Positions 11,095 through 24,288 of a DNA stretch of 64,000 nt are shown piece by piece. The stretch spans positions 1,811,501 through 1,875,500 of the forward strand of contig JAWQEG010000286.1 in the NCBI GenBank assembly GCA_033782935.1. Reading direction: 5' to 3'. A program made the position numbers and the translations under genes. The notes beneath the pieces are model-generated. The model searched no databases, was not told the origin of the DNA, and saw only the letters and a program-made list of their open reading frames with translations. Position 1 is the stretch's first letter. Every line of letters begins with the position of its first letter. The DNA comes from Petrolisthes cinctipes (lineage: Eukaryota; Arthropoda; Malacostraca; Decapoda; Porcellanidae).

Positions 11095-11111
11095 TGTGGG
11101 AAAACAAGTGT

Positions 11112-11258
11112 CTATAGTCTATTTGAAATATACTGAGCGCTAAGGCGTTGGCCACTTCCGAGATTTACCTGACTGCTACGTTGCCAGATCTCGTCTGGAC
11201 AATTATGGGATTAGATCCTCATTAAAAATGACAGCCAGCCCTCACTAACCCACCGCCT

Positions 11259-11311
<53 letters not shown>

Positions 11312-11973
11312 TGTTGCCTATATATATATCGCTTGCCGTTAACAACAAAATATAGAAGTAAATCTTTCCTTTTCTGTTGACACATTATGTTGTATTATAA
11401 ATGCGACACTTTTCTGAGGATATAACATAATTTTTCGTTTGTTTCGACTTTTATTCCTCACCACCACTGGTCGTGATGGTGCAATGATAGGTCCTCTATT
11501 TGTTTTCTCTTCTAAATAGTACTTATTTACATTATAAATAAGGTCTCTCTTTCTCTACTATGTAAAACATGATAGTGAGTAGCAGATGTGCTGCTCCATC
11601 TTGAGTGGCAGCCAGAGTAAAAGTGACGGTAGTGACCTGAGTTGACAGGTGGAGCTTATACACTTATACCTGAATACACTCATTCTTGGTGCACTGACAA
11701 CGTCGGAAAAATTTTCTGCCCAGTGTTGTGATACATATATATATTATCATTGTTAATATGAGAAGTAAATGATACTTTCATATACCTACATGGCCTTAGT
11801 AGTGAAGTAAATGTATACGTATTAATTTTGATTAATTTAGCATCAGCAAATAGCTGATATGAGAGAGTGAGTGAAGTGTATTGGTCTGATTTGGCAGCAT
11901 TGCGGGAGGGAAAAACCTCCCAACAGCCAACGCCTCAGCGCTCAGTATATTTTGAAAAGACTATAGTGGACTA
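11112..11973. repeat. Nested inverted-repeat block in the P-type transposon
   Basis: The segment at 11112-11155 (CTATAGTCTATTTGAAATAT followed by ACTGAGCGCTAAGGCGTTGG) is repeated in inverted form at 11930-11973 with about five mismatches. The ~860 bases between may be a nested foldback or MITE-type insertion adjacent to the right terminal repeat, or subterminal repeats of the P-type element. No gene inside. Confidence 0.5.
11261..11308. repeat. (TC)n microsatellite
   Basis: 24 uninterrupted TC units. Confidence 0.97.
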
Positions 11974-11996
11974 TCCTTTATAGTCTATCATCCTTG
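11965..11996 (-). repeat. P-type transposon right terminal inverted repeat
   Basis: Reverse complement of the left end with one A/G mismatch. Followed directly by the CGTAGTAG target duplication. Confidence 0.95.
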
Positions 11997-14900
11997 CGTA
12001 GTAGGCATGTACAAATCGCTTCTGGGACCCAAAATTATCGAATTTTCGGTGGTTTTGATCCTGAATTTGAGATATAAACGGGTACAAATGATGCATGCAC
12101 ATATCGACTTTGGGCACCTAAAATATCGATTTTTAGCATGTTTTGGGCCTAACTTTTTGAAAACATTCTAGCACTGAGTAGGCATGTACAGATCGCTTCT
12201 GGGACCCAAAAATATTGAATTTTCGGGTGTTTTCAGCCTGAATTTGGGATATAAGCGGGTACAGAAGATGCATACACGTATTGACTTTGGGCACCTAAAA
12301 TATCGATTTTCAGCATGTTTTGGTCCTGTATTTTGAAAATACTCTAACACGCAGTAGGCATGTACAGAGCTCTTCTGGGACCCAAAAATATCGAATTTTC
12401 GGGTGTTTTGAGCCTGAATTTGGGATATAAACGGGTACAGAAGATGCATACACATATTGACTTTGGGCACCTAAAATATCGATTTTTACATGTTTTGGAC
12501 CTATTTTGTTTTAAATATTCTAGCACTGAGTCGGCATGAACAGATCGCTTCTGGGACCCCAAAATATCGAATATTCGGGTGTTTTGAGCATGAATTTGGG
12601 ATATAAACGGGTACAGAAGATGCATACACATATTGACTTTGGGCACCTAAAATATCGATTTTTAGCATGTTTTGAGCCTCTATTTTGAAAACATTCTAGC
12701 ACTGACTGGGCATGTACAGATCGCTTATGGGACACAAAAATATCGAGTTTTCGGGTGTTTTGAGCTTGAATTTGAGATATAAACGGGTACAGAATGTGCA
12801 TGCGCATATTGACTTTGGACAACTAAAATATCGATTTTTAGCATGTTTTGGGCCTATTTTTTTTAAATATTTTAGCACTGAGAAGGCATGTACAGATCGC
12901 TTCTGGGACCCAAAAAAATCGAACTTTCGGGTTTTTTTAGCCTAAATTTGGGATATAAAGGGAAACAGAAGATGCATAAACATTTTGACTTTGGGCACCT
13001 GAAATATCGATTTCAGCATGTTTTGGCCCTGTATTTTGAAAATACTCTAACACGGAGTAGGCATGTACAGATCGCTTCTGGGACCCAAAAATATCGAGTT
13101 TTCGGGTGTTTTGAGCATGAATTTGAGATATAAACGGGTACAGAAGATGAATGCACATATCGACTTTGGACCCCTAAAATATCGATTTTCAGCATGTTTT
13201 GAGCCAATATTTTGAAAACATTCTAGCACTGAGTAGGCATGTACAGATCGCTTCTGGGACCCAAAAATATTGAATTTTCGAATGTTTTGAGCCTGAATTT
13301 GGGATATAAGCGGGTACAGAAGATGCAAACACGTATTGACTTTGGGCACCTAAAATATCGATTTTCAGCATGTTTTGGTCCTGTATTTTGAAAATACTCT
13401 AACACGCAGTAGGCATGTACAGAGCTCTTCTGGAACCCAAAAATATCAAATTTTCGGGTGTTTTGTGTCTGAATTTGGGATATAAACGGGTAAAGAAGAT
13501 GCATGCACATATCGACTTTGGGCACCCAAAATATCGATTTTTAGCATGTTTTGGGCCTATATTTTGAAAATATTCTGGCACTGAGTCGGCATGAACAGAC
13601 CGCTTCTGGGACCCAATAAAATCGAATTTTTGGGTGTTTTGAGTCTGAATTTGGGATATAAACGGGTAAAGAAGATGCATACACATATTGACTTTGGGCA
13701 TCTAAAATATCGATTTTAAGCATGTTTTGGGCCTGTATTTTTTAAATACTCTAACACGCAGTAGGCATGTACAAATCGCTTCTGGGACGCAAAAATATCG
13801 AATTTTCGGGTGTTTTGAGCCTGAATTTGAGATATAAACGGGTACAAAAAATGCATGCACATATCGACTTTGGGCACCTAAAATATCGATTTTTACATGT
13901 TTTGGGTCTATTTTTTTTTTAATATTCTAGCACTGAGTCGGCATGTACAGATCGCTTTTGGGACCCAAAAATATCGAACTTTCGGGTTTTTTTAGCCTGA
14001 ATTTGGGATATAAACGGAAACAGAAGATGCATAAACATCTTGACTTTGGGCACCTAAAATATCGATTTTCATCATGGTTTGGTCTGTATTTTGAAAATAC
14101 TCTAACACGGAGTAGGAATGTACAGATCGCTTCTGGGACCCAAAAATATCGAGTTTTCGGGTGTTTTGAGCCTGAATTTGAGATATAAAAGGGTACAGAA
14201 GATGCATGCACATATTGACTTTGGGCACCTACAATATCGATTTTTAGCGTGTCTTGGGCCTGTATTTTGAAAATACTCTAACACGGAGTAGGCATGTACA
14301 GATCGCTTCTGGGACCCAAAAATATCGAATTTTCGGGTGTTTTGAGTCTGAATTCGAGATATAAACGGGTACAGAAGATGCATGCACATATCGACTGTGG
14401 GCACCTAAAATATCGGTTTTTAGCATGTTTTGGGCCTGTATTTTGAAAATACTCTAACACGGAGTAGGCATGTACAGATCGCTTCTGGGACCCAAAAATA
14501 TCGAATTTTCGGGTGTTTTGAGTCTGAATTTGAGATATAAACGGGTACAGAAGATGCATGCACATATCGACTGTGGGCACCTAAAATATCGATTTTTAGC
14601 ATGTTTTGGGCCTATATTTTGAAAACATTCTAGCACTGAGTAGGCATGTACAGATCGCTTCTGGGACCCAAAAATATTGAATTTTCGGGTGTTTTGACCC
14701 GGAATTTGGGATATAAACGGGTACAGAACATGCATACACATATTAACTTTGTTTACCTAAAATATCGATTTTGAGCATGTTTTTGGTCTGTATCTTGAAA
14801 ACATTCTAGCAAGGAGTAGGCATGTACAGATCGCATCTGGGACCCAAAAATATCGAATTTTCGGGTGTTTTGAGCCTGAATTTGGGAAATATACGGGTTA

Positions 14901-17900
14901 GAAGATGCATACACATATTGTCTTTGGGCACCTAAAATATCGATTTTCATCATGGTTTGGCCTGTATTTTGAAAATACTCTAACACGGAGTAGGAATGTA
15001 CAGATGGCTTCTGGGACCCAAAAATATCGAATTTTCCGGTGTTTTGAGCCTGAATTTGGGATATAAACGGGTACAGAAGATGCATGCACATATTGACTTT
15101 GGGCACCTAAAATATCGATTTTTACATGTTTTGGGCCTATTTTGTTTTAAATATTCTAGCACTGAGTCGGCATGAACAGATCGCTTCTGGGACCCAAAAA
15201 TATCGAATATTCGGGTGTTTTGAGCATGAATTTGGGATATAAACGGGTACAGAAGATGCATACACATATTGACTTTGGGCACCTAAAATATCGATTTTTT
15301 GCATGTTTTGAGCCTATATTTTGAAAAGATTCTAGCACTGACTTGGCATGTACAGATCGCTTATGGGACACAAAAATATCGAGTTTTCGGGTGTTTTGAG
15401 CTTGAATTTGAGATATAAACGGGTACAGAAGATGCATGCACATATCGACTTTGGGCACCCAAAATATCGATTTTTAGCATGTTTTGGGCCTATATTTTGA
15501 AAATATTCTGGCACTGAGTCGGCATGAACAGACCGCTTCTGGGACCCAATAAAATCGAATTTTTGGGTGTTTTGAGTCTGAATTTGGGATATAAACGGGT
15601 AAAGAAGATGCATACACATATTGACTTTGGGCATCTAAAATATCGATTTTAAGCATGTTTTGGGCCTGTATTTTTTAAATACTCTAACACGCAGTAGGCA
15701 TGTACAAATCGCTTCTGGGACGCAAAAATATCGAATTTTCGGGTGTTTTGAGCCTGAATTTGAGATATAAACGGGTACAAAAAATGCATGCACATATCGA
15801 CTTTGGGCACCTAAAATATCGATTTTTACATGTTTTGGGTCTATTTTTTTTTTAATATTCTAGCACTGAGTCGGCATGTACAGATCGCTTTTGGGACCCA
15901 AAAATATCGAACTTTCGGGTTTTTTTAGCCTGAATTTGGGATATAAACGGAAACAGAAGATGCATAAACATCTTGACTTTGGGCACCTAAAATATCGATT
16001 TTCATCATGGTTTGGCCTGTATTTTGAAAATACTCTAACACGGAGTAGGAATGTACAGATCGCTTCTGGGACCCAAAAATATCGAGTTTTCGGGTGTTTT
16101 GAGCCTGAATTTGAGATATAAAAGGGTACAGAAGATGCATGCACATATTGACTTTGGGCACCTACAATATCGATTTTTAGCATGTCTTGGGCCTGTATTT
16201 TGAAAATACTCTAACACGGAGTAGGCATGTACAGATCGCTTCTGGGACCCAAAAATATCGAATTTTCGGGTGTTTTGAGTCTGAATTTGAGATATAAACG
16301 GGTACAGAAGATGCATGCACATATCGACTGTGGGCACCTAAAATATCGATTTTTAGCATGTTTTGGGCCTGTATTTTGAAAATACTCTAACACGGAGTAG
16401 GCATGTACAGATCGCTTCTGGGACCCAAAAATATCGAATTTTCGGGTGTTTTGAGTCTGAATTTGAGATATAAACGGGTACAGAAGATGCATGCACATAT
16501 CGACTGTGGGCACCTAAAATATCGATTTTTAGCATGTTTTGGGCCTATATTTTGAAAACATTCTAGCACTGAGTAGGCATGTACAGATCGCTTCTGGGAC
16601 CCAAAAATATTGAATTTTCGGGTGTTTTGAGCCTGAATTTGGGAAATATACGGGTTAGAAGATGCATACACATATTGTCTTTGGGCACCTAAAATATCGA
16701 TTTTCATCATGGTTTGGCCTGTATTTTGAAAATACTCTAACACGGAGTAGGAATGTACAGATGGCTTCTGGGACCCAAAAATATCGAATTTTCCGGTGTT
16801 TTGAGCCTGAATTTGGGATATAAACGGGTACAGAAGATGCATGCACATATTGACTTTGGGCACCTAAAATATCGATTTTCAGCATGTTTTGGGCCTGTAT
16901 TTAGAAAATACTCTAACACGGAGTAGGCATGTACAGATCGCTTCTGGGACCCAAAAATATCGAATTTTCGGGTGTTTTGAGTCTGAATTTGAGATATAAA
17001 CGGGTACAGAAGATGCATTCACATATCGACTATGGGCTCCTAAAATATCGATTTTTAGCATGTTTTGGGCCTATATTTTGAAAACATTCTAGCACTGAGT
17101 AGGCATGTACAGATCGCTTCTGGGCACCCAAAAATATTGAATTTTCGGGTTTTTTTAGCCGGAATTTGGGATATAAACGGAAACAGAAGATGCATAAACA
17201 TCTTGACTTTGGGCACCTAAAATATCGATTTTCATCATGGTTTGGCCTGTATTTTGAAAATACTCTAACACGGAGTAGGAATGTACAGATCGCTTCTGGG
17301 ACCCAAAAATATCGAGTTTTCGGGTGTTTTGAGCCTGAATTTGAGATATAAAAGGGTACAGAAGATGCATGCACATATTGACTTTGGGCACCTACAATAT
17401 CGATTTTTAGCATGTCTTGGGCCTGTATTTTGAAAATACTCTAACACGGAGTAGGCATGTACAGATCGCTTCTGGGACCCAAAAATATCGAATTTTCGGG
17501 TGTTTTGAGTCTGAATTTGAGATATAAACGGGTACAGAAGATGCATGCACATATCGACTGTGGGCACCTAAAATATCGATTTTTAGCATGTTTTGGGCCT
17601 GTATTTTGAAAATACTCTAACACGGAGTAGGCATGTACAGATCGCTTCTGGGACCCAAAAATATCGAATTTTCGGGTGTTTTGAGTCTGAATTTGAGATA
17701 TAAACGGGTACAGAAGATGCATGCACATATCGACTGTGGGCACCTAAAATATCGATTTTTAGCATGTTTTGGGCCTATATTTTGAAAACATTCTAGCACT
17801 GAGTAGGCATGTACAGATCGCTTCTGGGACCCAAAAATATTGAATTTTCGGGTGTTTTGACCCGGAATTTGGGATATAAACGGGTACAGAACATGCATAC

Positions 17901-20900
17901 ACATATTAACTTTGTTTACCTAAAATATCGATTTTGAGCATGTTTTTGGTCTGTATCTTGAAAACATTCTAGCAAGGAGTAGGCATGTACAGATCGCATC
18001 TGGGACCCAAAAATATCGAATTTTCGGGTGTTTTGAGCCTGAATTTGGGAAATATACGGGTTAGAAGATGCATACACATATTGTCTTTGGGCACCTAAAA
18101 TATCGATTTTCATCATGGTTTGGCCTGTATTTTGAAAATACTCTAACACGGAGTAGGAATGTACAGATCGCTTCTGGGACCCAAAAATATTGAATTTTCG
18201 GGTGTTTTGAGCCTGAATTTGGGATATAAACGGGTACAGAAGATGCATACACATATTGACTTTGGACAACTAAAATATCGATTTTTAGCATGTTTTGGGC
18301 CTATTTTTTTTTAAATATTTTAACACTGAGAAGACATGTACAGATCGCTTCTGGGACCCAAAAATATCGAACTTTCGGGTTTTTTTAGCCTGAATTCGGG
18401 ATATAAACGGAAACAGAAGATGCATAAACATTTTGACTTTGGGCACCTAAAATATCGATTTCAGCATGTTTTGGCCCTGTATTTTGAAAATACTCTAACA
18501 CGGAGTAGGCATGTACAGATCTCTTCTGGGACCCAAAAATATCGAATTTTCGGGAGTTTTGAGTCTGAATTTGAGATATAAACGGGTACAGAAGATGCAT
18601 GCACATATCGACTGTGGGCACCTAAAATATCGATTTTTAGCATGTTTTGGGCCTATATTTTGAAAACATTCTAGCCCTGAGTAGGCATGTACAGATCGCT
18701 TCTGGGACCCAAAAATATTGAATTTTCGGGTGTTTTGAGCCGAAATTTGGGATATAAACGGGTACAGAACATGCATACACATATTGACTTTGTTCACCTA
18801 AAATATCGATTTTGAGCATGTTTTTGGTCTGTATCTTGAAAACATTCTAGCAAGGAGTAGGCATGTACAGATCGCTTCTGGGACCCAAAAATATCGAATT
18901 TTCGGGTGTTTTGAGCCTGAATTTGGGATATAAACGGGTACAGAAGATGCATGCACATATTGACTTTGGACAACTAAAATATCGATTTTTAGCATGTTTT
19001 GGGCCTATTTTTTTTTAAATATTTTAGCACTAAGAAGGCATGTACAGATCGCTTCTGGAACCCAAAAATATTGAATTTTTGGGTGTTTTGAGCCTGAATT
19101 TGGGATATAAACGGGTACAGAACATGCATACACATATTGACTTTGTTCACCTAAAATATCGATTTTGAGCATGTTTTGGGTCTGTATCTTGAAAACATTC
19201 TAGCAAGGAGTAGGCATGTACAGATCGCTTCTGGGACCCAAAAATATCGAATTTTAGGTTGTTTTGAGCCTGAATTTGGGAAATATACGGGTACAGAAGA
19301 TGCATACACATATTGTCTTTGGGCACCTAAAATATCGATTTTCATCATGGTTTGGCCTGTATTTTGAAAATACTCTAACACGGAGTAGGAATGTACAGAT
19401 CGCTTCTGGGACCCAAAAATATCGAGTTTTCGGGTGTTTTGAGCCTGAATTTAAGATATAAACGGGTACAGAAGATGCATGCACATATTGACTTTGGGCA
19501 CCTACAATATCGATTTTCAGCATGTTTTTGGTCTGTATCTTGAAAACATTCTAGCAAGGAGTAGGCATGTACAGATCGCTTCTGGGACCCAAAAATATCG
19601 AATTTTCGGGTGTTTTGAGCCTGAATTTGGGATATAAACGGGTACAGAAGATGCATGCACATATTGACTTTGGACAACTAAAATATCGATTTTTAGCATG
19701 TTTTGGGCCAATTTTTTTTTTAATATTTTAGCACTGAGAAGGCATGTACAGATCACTTCTGGGACCCAAAAATATCGAATTTTCCGGTGTTTTGAGCCTG
19801 AATCTGAGATATAAACGGGTACAGAAGATGCATGCACATATCGACTGTGGGCACCTAAAATATCGATTTTCAGCATGTTTTGGGCCTGTATTTTGAAAAC
19901 ATTCTAGCACTGAGTAGGCATGTACAGATCGCTTCTGGGACCCAAAAATATTGAATTTTCGGGTGTTTTGAGCCTGAATTTGGGATATAAACGGGTACAG
20001 AACATGCATACACATATTGACTTTGTTCACCTAAAATATCGATTTTGAGCATGTTTTTGGTCTGTATCTTGAAAACATTCTAGCAAAGAGTAGGCATGTA
20101 CAGATCGCTTCTGGGACCCAAAAATATCGAATTTTCGGGTGTTTTGAGCCTGAATTTGGGAAATATACGAGAACAGAAGATGCATACACATATTGTCTTT
20201 GGGCACCTAAAATATCGATTTTCATCATGGTTTGGCCTGTATTTTGAAAATACTCTAACACGGAGTAGGAATGTACAGATCGCTTCTGGGACCCAAAAAT
20301 ATCGAATTTTCCGGTGTTTTGAGCCTGAATTTGAGATATAAACGGGTACAGAAGATGCATGCACATATTGCCTTTGGGCACCTAAAATATCGATTTTCAG
20401 CATGTTTTGGGCCTGTATTTTGAAAATACTCTAACACGGAGTAGGCATGTAGAGATCGCTTCTGGGACCCAAAAATATAGAATTTTCGGGTGTTTTGAGT
20501 CTGAATTTGAGATATAAACGGGTACAGAAGATGCATGCACATATCGACTGTGGGCACCTAAAATATCGATTTTTAGCATGTTTTGGGCCTATATTTTGAA
20601 AACATTCTAGCACTGAGTAGGCATGTACAGATCGCTTCTGGGACCCAAAAATATTGAATTTTTGGGTGTTTTGAGCCTGAATTTGAGATATAAACGGGTA
20701 CAGAAGATGCATGCACATATTGACTTTGGGCACCTAAAATATCGATTTTTAGCATGTTTTGGGCCTATATTTTGAAAACATTCTAGCACTGAGTAGGCAT
20801 GTACAGATCGCTTCTGGGACCCAAAAATATTGAATTTTTGGGTGTTTTGAGCCTGAATTTCGGATATAAACGGGTACAGAAGATGCATACACATATTGAC

Positions 20901-21438
20901 TTTCTTCACCTAAAATATCGATTTTGAGCATGTTTTGGGTCTGTATCTTGAAAACATTCTAGCAAGGAGTAGGCATGTACACATCGCTTCTGGGACCCAA
21001 AAATATCGAATTTTCGGGTGTTTTGAGCCTGAATTTGGGAAATATACGGGTACAGAAGATGCATACACATATTGTCTTTGGGCACCTAAAATATCGATTT
21101 TCATCATGGTATGGCCTGTATTTTGAAAATACTCTAACACGGAGTAGGAATGTACAGATCGCTTCTGGGACCCAAAAATATCGAATTTTCCGGTGTTTTG
21201 AGCCTGAATTTGAGATATAAATGGGTACAGAAGATGCATGCACATATTGACTTTGGTCACTTAAAATATCGATTTTCAGCATGTTTTGGGCCTGTATTTT
21301 GAAAATACTCTAACACGGAGTAGGCATGTACAGATCGCTTCTGGGACCCAAAAATATCGAATTTTCGGGTGTTTTGAGTCTGAATTTGAGATATAAACGG
21401 TTACATAAGATGCATGCACATATCGACTTTTGGCACCT
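11997..21438. repeat. 176-bp satellite array, main segment (~54 monomers)
   Basis: Continuous 176-bp monomers. At least three classes alternate, told apart by the segment before GTAGGCATG: TTCTAGCACTGA, CTCTAACACGGA and TTCTAGCAAGGA. Larger blocks repeat nearly exactly: 13.93-15.09 kb recurs 1,933 bp further on (11 monomers), and part of it again a further 1,230 bp on (7 monomers). These are recent segmental duplications inside the array. Its right end is interrupted by the LTR element, which duplicated ACCT of a monomer. Confidence 0.97.
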
Positions 21439-22160
21439 TGTATCCGTGGCTGATCACGTTCGCGATACATGATACACCTATGGTGTTGGAACATTCCGTT
21501 AAGCCAAAGCAGTTCAAGCTAGTTTCATTAGACACAACATCCTTTGAAAAGTGCTGAGTTGCAGCATGGGGGAATCTTCCATGCTGAGCTACTGATTGCT
21601 AGATTCACTCTGTAATTATCTATATGTTAATCTCTATACTATAATCAACTCCATATTGTCATCTCGTATGTAGAGAAAGGGACAATATATATTTTCTCAC
21701 TTTATTCTTATATAAACTCATATCTAACTTATCCATATTTCATATGTAAGCTTAGCATTGTAAATAGCATCATCGACAACCTGTCATCTGAGAAAGGGTG
21801 TGGCAGTGTATACCACGAGCGAGGACTACCAGAGAGAGAAGGCGCATTACACGCCCTGCCTTGAAGACAACAGGTTCACCCCAACCTTATATTAGAGAGA
21901 CACGAGATGTCTGTATAACCTGTAAACTATATCTAATATACTCAGTAAATAGAGACAAGTCCACGAGTTTACTCTAACCCTTGAGTAACTAACTTAGTTC
22001 CCCAGGAAGACTAGAGTGGTAGTTCAGAGCAACGGTAAGTTGGCTTGAAACCAGGTCTACATCGGCGTAGTAAGTAATACTAGCCCGAGAGTAAGTGAGA
22101 GTTTCCAGCAGGTATTTCTGAGAGAAGCTGAGGCTGAGCTTGGACGACCCCACGAGTACA
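21439..22160 (+). repeat. 5' LTR of the Gypsy element
   Basis: 722 bp, starts TGTATCCGTGG and ends CACGAGTACA. It directly abuts satellite on the left. Confidence 0.95.
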
Positions 22161-22163
22161 TAA

Positions 22164-22181
22164 TGGTGGCAGCGGTAAGGG
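22164..22181 (+). promoter_or_regulatory. Presumed primer binding site
   Basis: TGGTGGCAGCGGTAAGGG starts 3 bases after the 5' LTR. It opens with TGG, the complement of tRNA CCA-3'. The tRNA species was not identified. Confidence 0.5.
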
Positions 22182-22722
22182 ATACATAACATTCACAGTG
22201 TCCTGTATTAATTCTATATTCCAACAGAATAATTGTGTACGTGGTGGGCGGCTCTGGCGCTTTCCTCGTTGGCAACACTGACGGAGCGAGAGCGAGCCAG
22301 AGCGATACCAGCTGGGTGTTGCCAGCTAATGGTGGCTGCGTAACCTAACCTACTTTATTCAGGCATTTTTCCCCGTGTGCTTTTCCCAGGGAAAAAGAGG
22401 AATTGTCTGTTGTGGGTACTCTCATCTGGGAAGGAACAAGGACGGACTTAGGAGGGTGAACCAGAAGAGTGAACGGGAGCTGTGAGAGGAACGACTGGCC
22501 AGCGTTTACTCTGGGGGTGTGTGGCATCAACACATTCCTTTACTACGTGTATACTGAGCATCTGTAATCTTCAATTCTCCATTGGTTAGTTATTTTATTC
22601 TATACACATACACAGTGAACATTAAACACACAATAGTAACATGTTGTTGGGGTATTTTTGTATGCCTATGTAATATTTTATTATATGTTGTGGTGAGTGT
22701 ATAGGAATTATTTCTACGGGAC

Positions 22723-23886
22723 ATGTTTAAGAAATTTAGAACGACAAAGAATATAATCCCAGGGGATTTATCAGAGGATTCAGACAGTAGTAGCAGTGAG
22801 GGGGAACTAAACTTTCCACCTACTCCCAATACCACTAATATACATGAGCAGTTAAGGGGACTGAATAGTCCAGTGCCAGGGCAGTTAAGAAGTGGATATC
22901 AATTTCGTGTAGAGGGAAGTGACGAAATAGAGGAAACACGGGAGAACGTGTTTAAGTTACCGCCAAAAGGGCAAGGAAAGGGTAATAAAAATACTACAGT
23001 TGTACAAGCTACAATTCCAATGGCGACTGCAAGCACCAGTGCTGTTGGGGGAGCAGCCCAGGCGACAGGGCAGAATGTCACTAACCCTAGTATAGGCAAT
23101 TTAGTGGGTAGCGCCCACGGGAATCAGCCAACGAATATTATGAGAGTGTTTACAGGTGAGGATTCAGTACCAAAGTTTGATGGGGATCCAAATAAGAATT
23201 ATACAATAGAGGAATTTATACGGAGACTTGAGCAGTCTTTCGTGGAGTATAATATTACCGGGGATACAGGTAAAATAGGATATGCAGACTCGAGGATTGA
23301 AGGGGAGTTTGCAAGGCAGTTATTAAACTGTAGTTGTCTGTTGGGGAGGTCGTCAAGGGAACAACAGACGTGGGAGGAGTTTAAAAAAGCATTAATTATA
23401 GTGTACCGAAGGTCGGCTCCAGAGGGATGCTTGGCGTGGGCACATAGAATATTCACGGACTTAGGTTTAAAGGCGTGGACTACACCACTAGAAGTAGCAG
23501 TATCAAAGGCGGGTGCTATACGTAAGGATATACAAGATTGTATACAGGACAACAATTGGTCTAAGGATGTTAATGGGGAACAATGGATGAAGGTAGACGA
23601 CGCCTGTGAGATGTTTGAATATCTCTTGATGTATCTAGGTCTATCAGAGGAGGACCAGAGGAGAGTCCGGAAAAAAAAGTTGGAGCGAGGTAAGGGAATC
23701 TGGCATTTGATTAATGAGTTAAAACTGGAAATCAGAGATCCCATGGTTGTTAGACCATTTTGCAACCAAAATGCTACGAAGGTACAGACTTCGGTATTGC
23801 AAACGGAGGTAACTGACAGGAGGTCAGAGGGCGAGCCGCAGACAGGCGTAAATGCGGTCGCGGGGCAAAGGAATACAAGGGGTTGA
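22723..23886 (+). CDS. gag: Gag (capsid part) of the Gypsy element
   Basis: A 387-codon frame beginning MFKKFRTT. It has an acidic Ser-rich N-terminus, a Gly/Ala/Thr-rich linker, then a capsid-like helical region from roughly residue 145 (EDSVPKFDGDPNKNYTIEEF ...), with a Gag-type stretch around WEEFKKALI. It assembles the virus-like particle core. It ends at TGA (23884-23886); the next frame, with zinc knuckles, is in phase, so the stop either is read through or is a nonsense mutation splitting Gag. No closer family match was attempted. Confidence 0.8.
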   Translation: MFKKFRTTKNIIPGDLSEDSDSSSSEGELNFPPTPNTTNIHEQLRGLNSPVPGQLRSGYQFRVEGSDEIEETRENVFKLPPKGQGKGNKNTTVVQATIPMATASTSAVGGAAQATGQNVTNPSIGNLVGSAHGNQPTNIMRVFTGEDSVPKFDGDPNKNYTIEEFIRRLEQSFVEYNITGDTGKIGYADSRIEGEFARQLLNCSCLLGRSSREQQTWEEFKKALIIVYRRSAPEGCLAWAHRIFTDLGLKAWTTPLEVAVSKAGAIRKDIQDCIQDNNWSKDVNGEQWMKVDDACEMFEYLLMYLGLSEEDQRRVRKKKLERGKGIWHLINELKLEIRDPMVVRPFCNQNATKVQTSVLQTEVTDRRSEGEPQTGVNAVAGQRNTRG

Positions 23887-24267
23887 AATTCATCTGTGAG
23901 GTACCAATTAGAATGTTTCCATTGTCGTAAGTGGGGCCATGTAAAGGCCGACTGTCCTCAATTACAGAATAGATCTCAAGGGGATCAATACAGAGGTTCA
24001 ATGAACAGGGGTCAGGCATACCCTAGAGGCGCAGCCAGGCGGGCGCGTGGAGGACAAGCTAGAGGACGTGGTAGAGCGTACCACTATGCACATCAGGATA
24101 ATTATCAACAAGGAGGAGGTTATGTACCTCCCGGACAGAGTAAGTGGTGTGAAATACATAAATGGTCGAATCATATAACGGCAGACTGTGGAGTAATAAT
24201 ACGAGGTATGCATGAGGAAAAATCACGTATGGGGGTCCGGCGATCAGGGTCGGATGAGGCATTATGA
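23887..24267 (+). CDS. Nucleocapsid region with two zinc knuckles (Gypsy element)
   Basis: In phase with gag after the TGA. The first knuckle CFHCRKWGHVKADC fits CX2CX4HX4C. A basic Arg/Gly-rich segment follows (ARRARGGQARGRGRA). The second knuckle CEIHKWSNHITADC has His in the second position (CX2HX4HX4C), a variant common in invertebrate retroelements. It packages RNA. It ends at TGA (24265-24267), again in phase with pol 21 bases later. The ATG-less start means it depends on readthrough or on an intact ancestor. Confidence 0.75.
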   Translation, partial: NSSVRYQLECFHCRKWGHVKADCPQLQNRSQGDQYRGSMNRGQAYPRGAARRARGGQARGRGRAYHYAHQDNYQQGGGYVPPGQSKWCEIHKWSNHITADCGVIIRGMHEEKSRMGVRRSGSDEAL

Positions 24268-24288
24268 CACAAGGACGAGAGGAAGAGA

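Larger units (their letters stand above)
7224..11996 (-). mobile_element. P-superfamily DNA transposon, 4.77 kb, degenerate
   Basis: Both ends carry a 32-bp terminal inverted repeat that begins CAAGGAT(A/G)ATAGACTATAA and differs at one base. The element is flanked by CGTAGTAG on both sides (7216-7223 and 11997-12004), an 8-bp duplication of satellite sequence. An 8-bp TSD, ~31-bp TIRs and a THAP-type DNA-binding exon (10726-11094, minus strand) together define the P superfamily. No long transposase open frame is present; short exon-like blocks are seen at 10119-10211. It probably no longer encodes an active transposase. Confidence 0.88.

Noticed and set aside
12168..21282. Dozens of ~60-120-codon open frames on the minus strand, very similar to each other
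   Set aside because: They are the 176-bp satellite read in rotating frames; 176 is not a multiple of three, so the same DNA is open in several frames by composition. No start-site or codon signal.
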